Positions 52,292-62,878 of a stretch of 64,000 bases of DNA are shown here, piece after piece; positions within the stretch are counted from its first letter, which is position 1, and each line of letters begins with the position of its first letter. The stretch is from NCBI RefSeq assembly GCF_020906515.1, contig NC_085852.1, positions 2,914,001-2,978,000 on the forward strand, read 5' to 3'. The notes under the pieces are model-generated. The model was not told where the DNA came from, did no database searches, and worked only from the letters and a program-made list of their open reading frames with translations. Source of the stretch: Vanrija pseudolonga (lineage: Eukaryota; Basidiomycota; Tremellomycetes; Trichosporonales; Trichosporonaceae). A program made the translations under genes and the position numbers.

Positions 52292-55271
52292 ATGATTTCC
52301 TCACTCCGCACAACACGCCTCGTCGCGCCACCACTGCGCTTCGCGTCCTCGTCGCGCGCGCTCTCGACCCTCGGTATCCGCCGCGAAGACCCAGGAAGGG
52401 TATGGGAGCGCCGCGCCCCCCTCACGCCTGATGCGGTGCGCAAGCTCAACGAGATCTCGGCGGTCGAGGTCGAGAGCTGCACGCGCCGGTGCTTCCCCGA
52501 CTCGGCCTACGAGGCGGTGAGTGGCAAACTACCAAAAGCAGAGCTGACGTTCTAGGCCGGTGCCCGCATCGTCCCCTCCCTCTCGCCCAATGTCGACGTC
52601 GTGCTCGGCATCAAGGAGCCGCGCGTCAACGACGTCAAGACCCTCATCGGCTCCAAGGCTGACAAGCACCGCACCTGGATGATGTTCTCGCACACCCACA
52701 AGGGACAGGTGGGTCGTGGTGGCGGAGATAGGCGGCGCGGGTACTGACGTTATTCAGCCTTACAACACCGGCCTGTTGTCGTCGTTTTTGGCACCCACCA
52801 CGGGCCAGACATTGATTGACCACGAGCTGCTCACCGCCCCGACAGACAAGGGCGGCCTGGCCCGTGTCGCGGCGTTCGGATGGTACGCCGGTGCTGTTGG
52901 CGCCGGCGAGGCGCTGAGCCTGCTTGGCTTGGCGCTCCTCAAGCGCGGAATCGCCCACCCCTTCCTCCACCTCCCCCGTCCGTACACCTTCGACTCTCTC
53001 GCCGACTTCAAGAAGGCGCTCAACGCGGCCGGCGACCAGATCCGCAAGGGCAACGGCGCGGGCTCGCAGGGTCCCATCGTCATCGGCCTCACTGGCGCCG
53101 GCAATGTCTCCACCGGCGCCAAGGAGATGCTGGACGCGCTCGGCGTCCAGTGGGTCAGCCACGAGGAGCTCCCGACGCTCAAGGACGGCCCCGTCATCTA
53201 CGCCACCCAGCTCCCCGGCTCGGCCTACTTCCAGCGCAAGGGCGACGGAGGCTACGACCGCTCCGAGTACTTTGACTCGCCGGACAAGTACACGTCCGTG
53301 TTCGCCGAGACGGTCGCGCCATACCTCACCTGCCTCATCCACGGTGCCGGCTGGTCGGCCGCCTACCCCCGCATCCTTACCAACCTGCAGACGGACGCCA
53401 TGATCCGCAAGGCGGGCGGTGCCGGCCTCCAGAAGCTCGCGGCGGTCCAGGACGTCTCGTGCGACATTGGCGGTGCGCTCGAGTTCATGACCCGCTCCAC
53501 GACCATCGACGAGCCCTCGTTCGAGGGCCCAGGCGGCATGCTCATCGGCTCGACCGACATCCTCCCTACCGAGCTGCCGGCCGACGCGTCCGGCCACTTC
53601 TCCAAGCACCTGTACCCTTACGTCGAGCGCGCCCTCCTGCACGCCGACGGCAAGGCGTTCAACGGCGACCAGATCGACGCGACCCTCCAGCGCGGACAGA
53701 TTGTCTCCGAGGGCGTCCTCCAGAAGCCGTACGAGTGGCTCGGTAACAACGTCGCCGCATGGCGTGCGGCTCAGCCCCAGGCTGCCGCTGCCGCCCCCGT
53801 GGCGCCGATCTCGGCCCTCGCCGCCGGCTCGTCGAGCGGCTTTGGCGCCGCGTCGCAGCAGCGCGCGTCGTCGACCATCGCTGGTCGCGGGGAGAAGAAG
53901 CGCGTCCTCCTTCTTGGTTCCGGCCTCGTTGCCGGCCCCGCCGTCGACGTCTTCCTCTCGCGCCCTGGCATTGAGCTCGTGATCGCCAGCAACAACATCC
54001 AGGAGGCCAACGGCCTCGCCCGCGGCCGCGACCACGTCAAGACTGCGCTCCTCGACGTGTCGGACGACAAGGCGCTCGGCGAGGCCGTTTCCAACGCCGA
54101 CGTCGTCGTCTCCCTCCTCCCCGCGCCGATGCACCCTGCCGTCGCGAAGCACTGTATCGCCCACGGCCGCCACCTCGTCACTGCGTCCTACGTGTCGCCT
54201 GAGATGAAGGAGCTCAACGACGAGGCCGAGAAGCGCGGCGTGCTCCTCCTCGGCGAGTGCGGCCTCGATCCCGGAATCGACTCGATGGCCGCCATGCGCA
54301 TCCTCGAGCGCGTCAAGAAGGAGGGCAAGAAGGTGACTTCGTTCGTGTCCTGGTGTGGCGGCCTCCCCGAGCCAAGCGCCACGACCGTGCCCCTCGCCTA
54401 CAAGTTCTCGTGGAGCCCCAAGGCGGTACTTACCGCCGCGCTCAATGACGCCCACTACAAGCTCGACGGCAAGGTGACCCAGGTCGCTGGCGACAACTTG
54501 CTTGCGCAGCACTTCCCCAAGGTCAACCTCTGGCCCGGGCTCGCGCTCGAGGGTCTCGCGAACCGCGACTCGATGCCCTACGCCGAGAAGTACGGCCTCC
54601 CTCCCGCGAGCGAGCTCAAGGACCTGTTCCGCGGCACGCTCCGCTACCAGGGCTTCTCTACGCTCCTCGACTCGTTCCGCCGCCTCGGCCTCCTCGGCAA
54701 GAACCCCCTCGCTTCGCCCGTCGAGTCGTGGCAGGGCTTCCTCGCCGCGTCGGTGAGCCAGCAGCTCGGCGCGACCGTCAAGGAGCGCGACCTCCTCCCT
54801 GCCGTCAAGGACATCCTCGGCGCCAAGTCGTACGAGGAGGCGGTTATGGCTCTCGAGTGGTTCTCGCTCCTCCCGCCCAACATCACCAACCCGCCCGTTG
54901 CCGCCCCCGCCGTGCCCAAGCAGAACACGCCGATCGACCTCTTCGCCACGCTTCTGGCCAAGAAGCTGGCGTACGCCCCCGGCGAGCACGACACGTGTCT
55001 CCTGCACCACGCGTTCAAGCTCGTGCCCGACAACGCACCGGTCGGCACCCCCGAGCAGACGGTCACCGCGTCGCTGCTGTGCACGGGTGACGAGAAGGCG
55101 TCGGCCATGTCCACGACCGTGGGCTGCACCCTCGCCTTTGCCGCCCTCCGCGTGGCCGAGGGCAAGGTCGCCGCGCGCGGGGTTCGTGGCCCGTACGAGC
55201 GCGATGTTTGGGAGGGCGTCCTGACCGACCTCGAGGAGATTGGCGTCGACGTCAAGGAGACGTGGGCATAA
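52292..55271 (+). CDS. AASS: Bifunctional lysine-ketoglutarate reductase/saccharopine dehydrogenase
   Basis: Predicted alpha-aminoadipic semialdehyde synthase: the first half condenses lysine with 2-oxoglutarate to saccharopine, the second splits saccharopine to glutamate and aminoadipate semialdehyde. Exons 52292-52516, 52556-52708 and 52758-55271 give 963 residues. The N-terminus (MISSLRTTRLVAPPLRF, rich in Arg/Ser) looks like a mitochondrial presequence. The LKR part starts GIRREDPGRVWERRAPL and holds MFSHTHKGQ and the Rossmann loop GLTGAGNVS near 235; the SDH part starts near 500 with LLLGSGLVAGPAV and has ECGLDPGIDSM and SWCGGLPEP. Order and length match animal AASS. Fungi usually make lysine with separate Lys1 and Lys9, so this fused form points to lysine breakdown. 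Confidence 0.9.
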
Positions 55272-55755
55272 GTGTATAGAGTAGGGGTAGGAGCAGGTAG
55301 TAGTAGCAAACAGCAGCAGCAGTAGCAGTAGACCATTGGCATGTGCGCCGCGGGAGCGAGCGTCGGATTCTTCATGTATAGCATTGAGCAAGTCTGAGCA
55401 GTGTGAGTGGAAGCGGTCAGTAATCGCGCAGGGGCACGAGGCTGGGGCTGATTGAGCGCATTTAATCCATTGGCCGCCCCGCCGCTTGTTATCAATGAGC
55501 GCATTTAGCACCCAGCCAGAGATGACTTTTTCGCCACTCACTCGCCGACTGCGCGATTTAAAGATCGGCAGTGCAACCGTCGATGGAAATAACCCAGATC
55601 GGCTTCGATGCATGCGGCGGCGAGCACGAGCAAAGAGCATGAGGGGCACGCTACTCGACCTTCAGCACGGCCGCTCAGTGCATGCAGCCCAAGATGAGAT
55701 GCAGTCTACTCACGGCGAGGTCAAGTTCTAACATCCCACGTTCACGACAAACACA
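55272..55755. other. Intergenic region
   Basis: Nothing gene-like in 480 bp. A short AGC/AGT run lies just after the LKR/SDH stop, and the right end is upstream of the next GGFW gene. Confidence 0.5.
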
Positions 55756-56864
55756 ATGGCAGGTGGGTGGGATGTTGACAGCACGGCGCCGACTGACGCT
55801 CGCCGCAGCCCAGATCCAACTCCACGGCCGCCTGGACGCAACGCCAGCCTGGGCCTTGGGCCCCTCCCGCCCCCAGCGGCCCTTTCGCGCGCTGCACGCC
55901 TTCGCGGAACGGTGCGACAAGGTCCAAGTGACCTTTGCGCTGCTCGGCGCCGGGCGGCGGTTCGGCCTCGTCGGCGCGGGGCTGAGCGTGAGTCGGTGTG
56001 CTCGCCTGGCTCCCTCCTTCTCCGCTGACTACCTCCTTCCCCCAGACCGCCGAGGTCCACCTCCTCGCTGAGGCGCTCAACGCGTGTACCCTCGACACGC
56101 TGAGTATCCAGATCCAAGCCAGCGCCGAGGGCTACGCCGCGCTGCTGGCCCTCACCCTCCCGCTCCGCTCGCTCGCCATCCACGCCGTCGACGCGCGCAT
56201 CGTGCCCGCCGTCGTGCGCCTGCTGGGCCGTAATGGCCCCATCGGGAGCCTGACGCTCGATGTGCGCATGTGGCCGGACGACGAGCGCGCGATCGCGACA
56301 GCGATCCGCAGGCGCACATCGCACGCACCAATACGCAGCGTGCACCCCCCGCTCAGCGGCACCGAGGACCTCGTGCGCGCCAACCTCGCGGTCGTGCGCG
56401 GCGCGCGCAAGGCCGCGATGCGCGCGCTCGTCGTCGGCTGGGTCCTCATCCACGCGCGGGACGCTGCCACCGCCGCGCGCCGCGGATCAGCGGGTTCCCC
56501 CAAGGCGGGCAGCCCGACGGCGTGGGCGGCTGCCTTTAGCTGGTCCGTCCTCTCCGCGCGGCAGAAACACCCGGCGCTCCAGCACAGGGGGTACGAGCGC
56601 CTCGACTCGCTGCCTGCCCCCTCTGCACCGCCTAGCCCGCCGCCCACGTCACCGCGCCCTCCGGCAGCTGTGCTCCGCCTGCCTGCCGAGCTCCGCTTCC
56701 GCATCGCGCTCTTCGCTGCGGACGCCGACGGCGTGCTCAGCCCAGAACAGGAGCGCAGGCTCGCCACTGAGGCTGCTGACCGCGCCGCGCTGGCCAAGGT
56801 CTCGTGGACGGAGGCGGAGCGCGGGGCGGCGCGAGATCGCTGGTTTTGGGCCGGCGGCATGTGA
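55756..56864 (+). CDS. GGFW-family protein, dispersed copy
   Basis: Exons 55756-55762, 55809-55987 and 56046-56864 give 334 residues. The first exon is only seven bases, the smallest in the family, yet the phase-1 and phase-0 introns are both kept. The N-terminal domain is QIQLHGRLDATPAWALG and FRALHAFAERCD. The repeat-like region starts VHLLAEALNACTLDTLSI. There is no C-x-C motif. AAMRALVVGWVLIHARD is followed by a linker and the module VLRLPAELRFRIALFAADAD near residue 270, with LSPEQE and AADRAAL; the protein stops at RWFWAGGM. It lies about 19 kb from the main array, next to the LKR/SDH gene. Function unknown. Confidence 0.74.
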
Positions 56865-57551
56865 CGAGGGTGTGGACATGTGCATAGCATTACGGCGCGA
56901 GGTACTGTGGAGCAGTTGTTGACGTTGACGGCCAGTCGGCGTGGCACGAGCCGTATGCCATTTATGGCAGCAGGAACACAAGGTCGCTCGCACTCTCTCT
57001 CGCCTAATAACCCCACAAGCATGATCGTAGCATGCACAAGAGTGCGAGGTCGCCACTCACTCGCACGCTCACTCACACTTGCACTCACGCACTCATGACA
57101 TCACTGATATGCGACTGTCGTTCTTGAGGACGTTCCGGCCCAGGCACTGTCCGCGTCGTCGTCGTCGCTTCGGGTCGGGCCAGACAAGTGGCACTCACTT
57201 TGGGAGCTTGGCAACGCAACGGCCGAGGTCTGGATATTTGTGTGCATAGGCGCCAAGTCACCAGAAACGTTGCCATGCTCTTTGCTCTTGCGTGCGTGCT
57301 CCCTTCGTGGCTCTCACTTCACGCCTTGTGTTCCTCCTGCTCCTCCCCACCCTCCCCGCCATGCCTCAAGCCCACCTCCCTTCCAGCCCCGGCTTCTCGA
57401 CCGGCCGCGACGGCGCCACCGCCTCTTCCTGTGCATCATGAACACCCCCACCAAAGACCAGTGGCTAGATATAACTCCGAGCTGAGGGAAGCGACGTGTC
57501 GCGCCACCAGCTCGTCTTGCCGAGCAAACTCAACCGAAACAACACACCACA
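56865..57551. other. Intergenic region
   Basis: About 690 bp without a recognisable gene; upstream region of the repeat protein gene. Confidence 0.5.
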
Positions 57552-60425
57552 ATGGGTCTCTTCTCTTCGGGTCCCGCCAAGGCGGAGGAAAAGCTTCTCA
57601 AGTCTGGTGAGCAGCAACCGGCGACACGACACAGCAGGACACGCACGCACGCCCGCTGACGCTCGCTCTCCAGAGGCCAAGGTCGAGGACAAGGACCTCA
57701 AAGCCGCCAACGACGACCTCGCCGTCGCCCAGAAGGCCGAAGACAAGTACTTCAAGCAGGTCCACGACGCGACAAAGGAGTACAACAAGGACAAGGCGCA
57801 CAACGACAAGGCGGCCCTCGAGCTCGAGAAGGCGCAGAAGCGCTACTCTTCCAGCTCGGCCAAGCTGCAGGAGGCCGAGCGCGAGGTCGCGTCCCGCAAG
57901 ACCGAGCACGAGCGGCTCAAGGCGCGCACGAAGGAGTGCCAACAGCGCGTCGCGGAGCAGAAGGACATGGTGGGTGGCGGCGGCGCGGGAGTGCAGGCTG
58001 ACGACGGCGCCAGATGAACAAGCACGACTCGGCCCGCGAGACGCGCAAGACCGAGCTGTCGCGCCCGAGCGGCGACGACGCGGTCGACGCGGTCCCGAGC
58101 CGCTCAGAAGACCTGGCGATCATGGACGCCGGCGGCGACGGCAAGCCGTCGGGCGTGCGCGGCGTCACGGCCACGGGGGACAAGCGGTACACTGGCGACG
58201 GGCGCGTGGTGAAGGATGAGCCGGTCGGCGATCAGCACCTGGATGGCCTGGGGCGTGACGGGACGAGCGGCACGCGCGGCGTGCTGGGCGTGAACAAGAG
58301 CGGCAACAACACTGCCAACACGGCCGGCACCACCAGTGGCAACTACGCCACCAACCCGGGCAACAACACCGCGACCGGGCCCAACGCCAACACGTACGGC
58401 GCGCAAGCCGTGCCCAACACGGGCACGTTTGGCCCCGCCACGCGCACTAACATCAACAATACGTCCACGCGCGACAACAACAACACGTCGACCCTCGTCG
58501 GTGCCGGCCTCGCGGCCGGCGGTGTGGCTGGCGCCGCGGGCGCCGCAGCGCTCCACGGCAACAAGGCCAGCGGCAACGAGGTACGTACCAGCAGCAGCGG
58601 TGGCGGCGGCGGCACTGCCGACTCGTCGCGGTACACGACGCCGAGCGAGGGCCCTGGGCCGGGCGCGTACCCTTTCGGCGCACAGCGTGACACGGCCTCC
58701 ACAGCCGGCGCGACGCGGGGCGCGAACGCCGACCGGGCGGGCTTTGTCGCGCGCGACGACGCGCGGAACGGCGGGCGCGAGCGCGCCGTCAAGAGCGAGT
58801 ATGTCGAGCGCGAGGCGATCGCCACGCGCGACGGCGTGTCGGGCAAGCGCGAGGCGCACGTCGACGACAAGGGCACGTACACTTCCCGCGGGGTGCTGTC
58901 AGACTCGACGACCGGCGCGTCCGCTCGCCACGCGACTTACGTCGGCGCCGACGGGCTCGGCGAGCGCGAGCGCTTCACTACGCGCGACGGGGTCAAGGAG
59001 CACGATGTCATGGTCGGCACCGACGGGCTGTCCGCCACGCGCGACGTGCAGACCGACGCCGCGACGGGCACGTACACCTCTCGAGGGGTGCTCTCTGACG
59101 CCACGACCGGCGCGTCCGCATCCCACGCGAAGTATGTCGGCGCCGACGGCGTCGGCGAGCGCGAGCGCTTCGCCACGCGCGACGGAGTGACGGAGCACGA
59201 CACGATACTCGGCGCCGGCGGCCTGTCGGGCAGCCGCGACATGCGCACCGACGCCGCGAAAGGGACGTACGCTTCCCGCGGCGTGCTGTCCGACTCCACG
59301 ACGGGCGCGAGCGCCGCGCACGCGACCTATGTCGGTGCCGACCGCCTCGCCGAGCGAGAGGTGTACGCCTCGCGGGACAGCGTCACCGCACACGATACCC
59401 TGGCGACGAGCCGCGGGGTCGCGCAGCGCGACCTCCGCGCCACCGACGCGGGGGTGCTCGAACGCGATACCCTGTCCACCGGGCGGGGGTATGCCGAGCG
59501 CGATGTCCTCGCTTCGAGCGACGGATACGCGCAGCGCGAGGTGCTCTCCGGCCCGCGGGGGACAGTGGAGCGTAACGTGCTCGTCGGGCCGGACGGGAAC
59601 GTCGTCGCGGCGCAGTCGTACGACAGCGACCAGCGCTACGGCGCCCCTACGCAGGGCAAGGGCAGCACCAACGCTAACGCCGGCCTTGCGGCCGGTGGTG
59701 TGGCGGCAGGCGCTGCCGCACTTGGCGCCTCGGCGCTCGGCAAGGGCAGCGGAGGTGGCGGTGGTGGCGGCCTCGGCGCCGCGTCCAGCCTCCTCGGCGG
59801 TACCAATGACAAGTCCGCGCTCGGCGCCGCAGCCCTCACCTCCAACTCTGGCGGCGCGCTCGGCGGCGCCGCGAAGCAGATGTACGTCGAGCACGAGACC
59901 AAGAAGGTGCTCGACTCGACGGGCGTCAGCGGGGTCATTGGGCCGGAGGGGCAGAAGGCTGTGTCAAGGGGTGTAGGCAAGGCCGTGGTGGGCTCTGGCG
60001 CGGGCGACAAGCTTGGCGCCGCGGCCCTCGGCGGCGCCGTCGGTGGCGGCGGCGGTGGTGGCCTCGGCGCGGCCTCAGCCCTCAGCGGTGCCACCTCTGG
60101 CGGAGGCGGCGGCACCAACTCGCTCTCGGCGCTCAGCGGCGTGTTCGGCGCGGCGGGGGACAAGGCTGACCGCGACTCTGCGGAGCGAGGCAAGCAGGCT
60201 TATCACTCGCAGGTCGACGGCTCGTCTGCCGTGCGCGGCGGGCAAGGCTACGGGAACAATGCGAGCCTCGGCGCTGGCGCGGCCGCGCAGACCAACCCCA
60301 ACGCCAGCCTCGGGCAGCGCGCGCCCGGCGCGTGTACCCCCACCCGAAGCGGCCGGTCGAACGCGTACTTCAACCAGAATATGCCAGGCGGGCTGGGGAC
60401 GCACACGCCGCCTGCGATGGCGTAG
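57552..60425 (+). CDS. Coiled-coil protein with 65-residue tandem repeats
   Basis: Exons 57552-57606, 57674-57969 and 58014-60425 give 920 residues. The N-terminus MGLFSSGPAK fits a myristoylation signal (Gly2, Ser6). Residues about 20-120 form a long charged coiled coil (LELEKAQKRYSSSS, REVASRKTEHERLKA). Asn/Thr/Gly-rich spacers follow (NNTANTAGTTSGN). From about 58872 three 65-residue repeats run head to tail, each starting GTY(T/A)SRGVLSD and containing TTGASA, YVGAD, RDGV and EHD, then decay into shorter RD-rich units (ERDTLSTGRGYAERDVL). The C-terminal third is Gly/Ala/Ser-rich. No membrane segment. I do not recognise the family; a structural, membrane-peripheral or stress-related role is a guess. 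Confidence 0.8.
58872..59456 (+). repeat. Three exact-period 195-bp coding repeats
   Basis: Repeat units start at 58872, 59067 and 59262, exactly 195 bp (65 codons) apart. The first two units are very similar in protein; the third diverges in its second half, where shorter degenerate units take over. Confidence 0.85.
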
Positions 60426-61193
60426 GGAGTGTGACAGCAGTGTCCATAGTGCGACAGATAACCGAAAAGCAACGTATAGTGTAGCGTAGCCCGACTGTAA
60501 TGTATTCACGAGTCCTGGAACAGCGCTTGACGGACGACGGTGGGCCGAGGTGGGCCGGCGAACCAGCCACCCTGTGCAGCTGCCACGCCGCTGCGCCGCC
60601 GCACCCTGCAAATGACATGAACCAAACATGACCTGGGCTGGCAGGCAGGAGTGGAATGGCTGACGTCGGGTCCACATGCTCCCACCTCCTCCGATCCGAC
60701 TCTGGACGCTACCTCATTTGTACTCCTTCGCTCAGCATCGCCTTGTCGCATGCAATGGCATCTTCGGCAAACACCCCGGCAGCGTCATTGTCAGCTGCAC
60801 ATGTCGTCCGCGGCCAGCACTTACGGCATGGGCGAGGTACGGCTGAGCGACCTGCTGAGACTCTAGGGGCGGCAGGCAGCTCGTCTTTGCTGACCTCGAC
60901 GACAAGCCATCGCGCGTGATCCCAGGAATCGGACGTTGTCTCTTATTAAAACGTGGACGGGGCAGGAACACACTCGTCGTCGTCGTCGTCGCCGCCGCCG
61001 TCTCGTCTCAGTGTCCATATCCCCTTGTGCTCTCCCCTTGTCTCGCTCGTCGTCAACAAGACGGCCAGTATGCGTCGTCGCACGTCTCCCGGCCAGAAAC
61101 CTTGAGCTACAAAGTTGACGAGCAACGACCACGAGCGGAGCGACCTTCCACGACGACGACAATAACAACCACTGCAACAACGACAGCGACACC
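60426..61193. other. Intergenic region
   Basis: About 770 bp with no gene seen. A CGTCGT/GCCGCC trinucleotide run lies near 60977-61005. The right part is upstream of the next family member. Confidence 0.5.
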
Positions 61194-62878
61194 ATGTCAT
61201 ACGACCTAGGTGGACCCGGCGCAAAGTCGGCCTCGCACCTCCCGCAGCAGCAGCGCCCGAGCTCGGGCCACAGACCATCACGGAGCATGGGCAGCGTACC
61301 GACGCGCCCTCCGCCGCCGCCGGGCGGCGTGTCGCCCTCGAGCAGCGGCATTCCGAGCAGCGGCATCTCGCCCTCGAGCTCCAAATCCGCGCTCGCAGCA
61401 GCATCAGGAGCGACATCCAAGCTCGCGCCGCCGACCCAGGCCGTCCCGAAGTGTGAGTTGAGCTGTAGCGGGGGCATCGCTGACCCCAGTCAACGAGATA
61501 TACATCCAGGCTACAGAACAGAACGACGGACTGCGATGGGCGCCAGCAGAGCCGCCGACCGACACGCCGCTCGCGCCACTCGAAGCGCTCGCCGAGAGCA
61601 GCAGCTTCCGCGAGCAGCTGTGGGAGCGCAAGACGAAGCGCTGGCATCCCGACCGCCCGTCCATCTCGCTGCGGGGCAAGTGGAGGACGGTGAGTGGGCT
61701 TGGCGTTGTTGTTATTGTTTCGGCACAGTTTGATCGCCGCGCGCAACGGCACTGACACACGCGCCCAGCTCGACGAGCTCGACCGTATCGTCGCGCGCAT
61801 CAACGTCTCGCGCATCGACTCACTGCTGGTCAAGTTCTCCCCGCCGGCGCACTTTCGCTTCGCGTACAAGTTTCTCTTTATGCGCCTGCACGTCACGGGG
61901 CTGCGTCGACTTGGGATCGACGACCCCCTCCCGCCTGCAGCTATTCCTGCCCTCGCCAACTTTATCCGGAGCCCGCGGTCGCACGGGCTCGTCGAGGTTG
62001 TGTTTGACGGCTCGGCGCTGAGCTACGACGACGTCGCGCCGCTCGCCGCCGCCGTTAAGGACAACACAACCCTCGCGCGGCTGTGTGTCGGCGCATGCAA
62101 CCGCCGGCTGTACATGCCCATGCGGCAGAGCTGCCAGTGCTTCCAGCCGCTCACCAAGATGTGGGGCCACGACGGCGCGTCCGGCCACCTGGGGCACATC
62201 GCGCCCATGCTCCTCCGCAACCGCGACATGACGGCCAAGGTGCACAAGGCGGCGCTGCGCAGCCTCGTGCCCGCACGGATACTCCTGCGCGCGGCCGACG
62301 TCGCGGCGGACACGAGCTCCGAGCTCTCGGGGTCAGCGCCGCGCGTCACGGCCCAGCCGTACCGCTCCAACGGGTTCACGGTCAAGCGGCCCGTCCGGAG
62401 CCCGCCGCGCACGGCCGCCGTGCTGAGGTTACCCAGGGAGGCGCTGGCGCGGATACTGCACTTTGCGGCCGACGAGTCGGCGCTGCTGACCGACGACCAG
62501 GTCGCCGTCGTGCTCGAGCATGCCGCCGACCCCGCCGCGCTGTCGAGACTCGCGCGCGAGATTGGGAGCGGTAGGACAGATACTGTCGAGAGCAGGCAGG
62601 TGCGCGTCGAGTGGCTGTCCAAGGGCGGGTTCACGTGGGAGCGCGAGGTGGCCGCCAGGATACGGCTGCAGGCGCCGCCAGAGAAGGCGCCAGTGCCCGT
62701 CAAGCCGCTGGCTGCTGTCCGTCCACCAGTACAGGCGCGGACGCCGTCCCAGACGGGTGGGGGGACGCTGCCTCGGCGGCCATCACAGACCCAACAGCCG
62801 GCGCCGGCACCACCGCCGCCGCCAGCACAACAGCCGCTCAAGTCTGCGCTGAAGCAGCCGTCGAGCCGACTGATTTAG
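61194..62878 (+). CDS. GGFW-family protein, dispersed copy with proline-rich tail
   Basis: Exons 61194-61452, 61490-61689 and 61769-62878 give 522 residues with phase-1 and phase-0 introns. The first exon is long (86 codons, Ser/Pro/Gly-rich with repeated SSSGIPSSG units). The N-terminal domain is IYIQATEQNDGLRW and DTPLAPLEALAE. The repeat-like region starts LDELDRIVARINVSRIDSL. The cysteine motif is LCVGACNRRLYMPMRQSCQC, followed by RSLVPARILLRA. The C-terminal module starts VLRLPREALARILHFAADES near residue 370, with LTDDQV and AADPAAL and EWLSKGGFTW. Unlike other members, a Pro/Gln-rich tail of about 80 residues follows. Function unknown. Confidence 0.78.

Noticed and set aside
52644-55649. 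A 1001-codon open frame on the minus strand
   Set aside because: It is antisense to the clear LKR/SDH gene and reflects GC-rich codon use; the protein is low-complexity Glu/Arg/Val/Gly and matches nothing.
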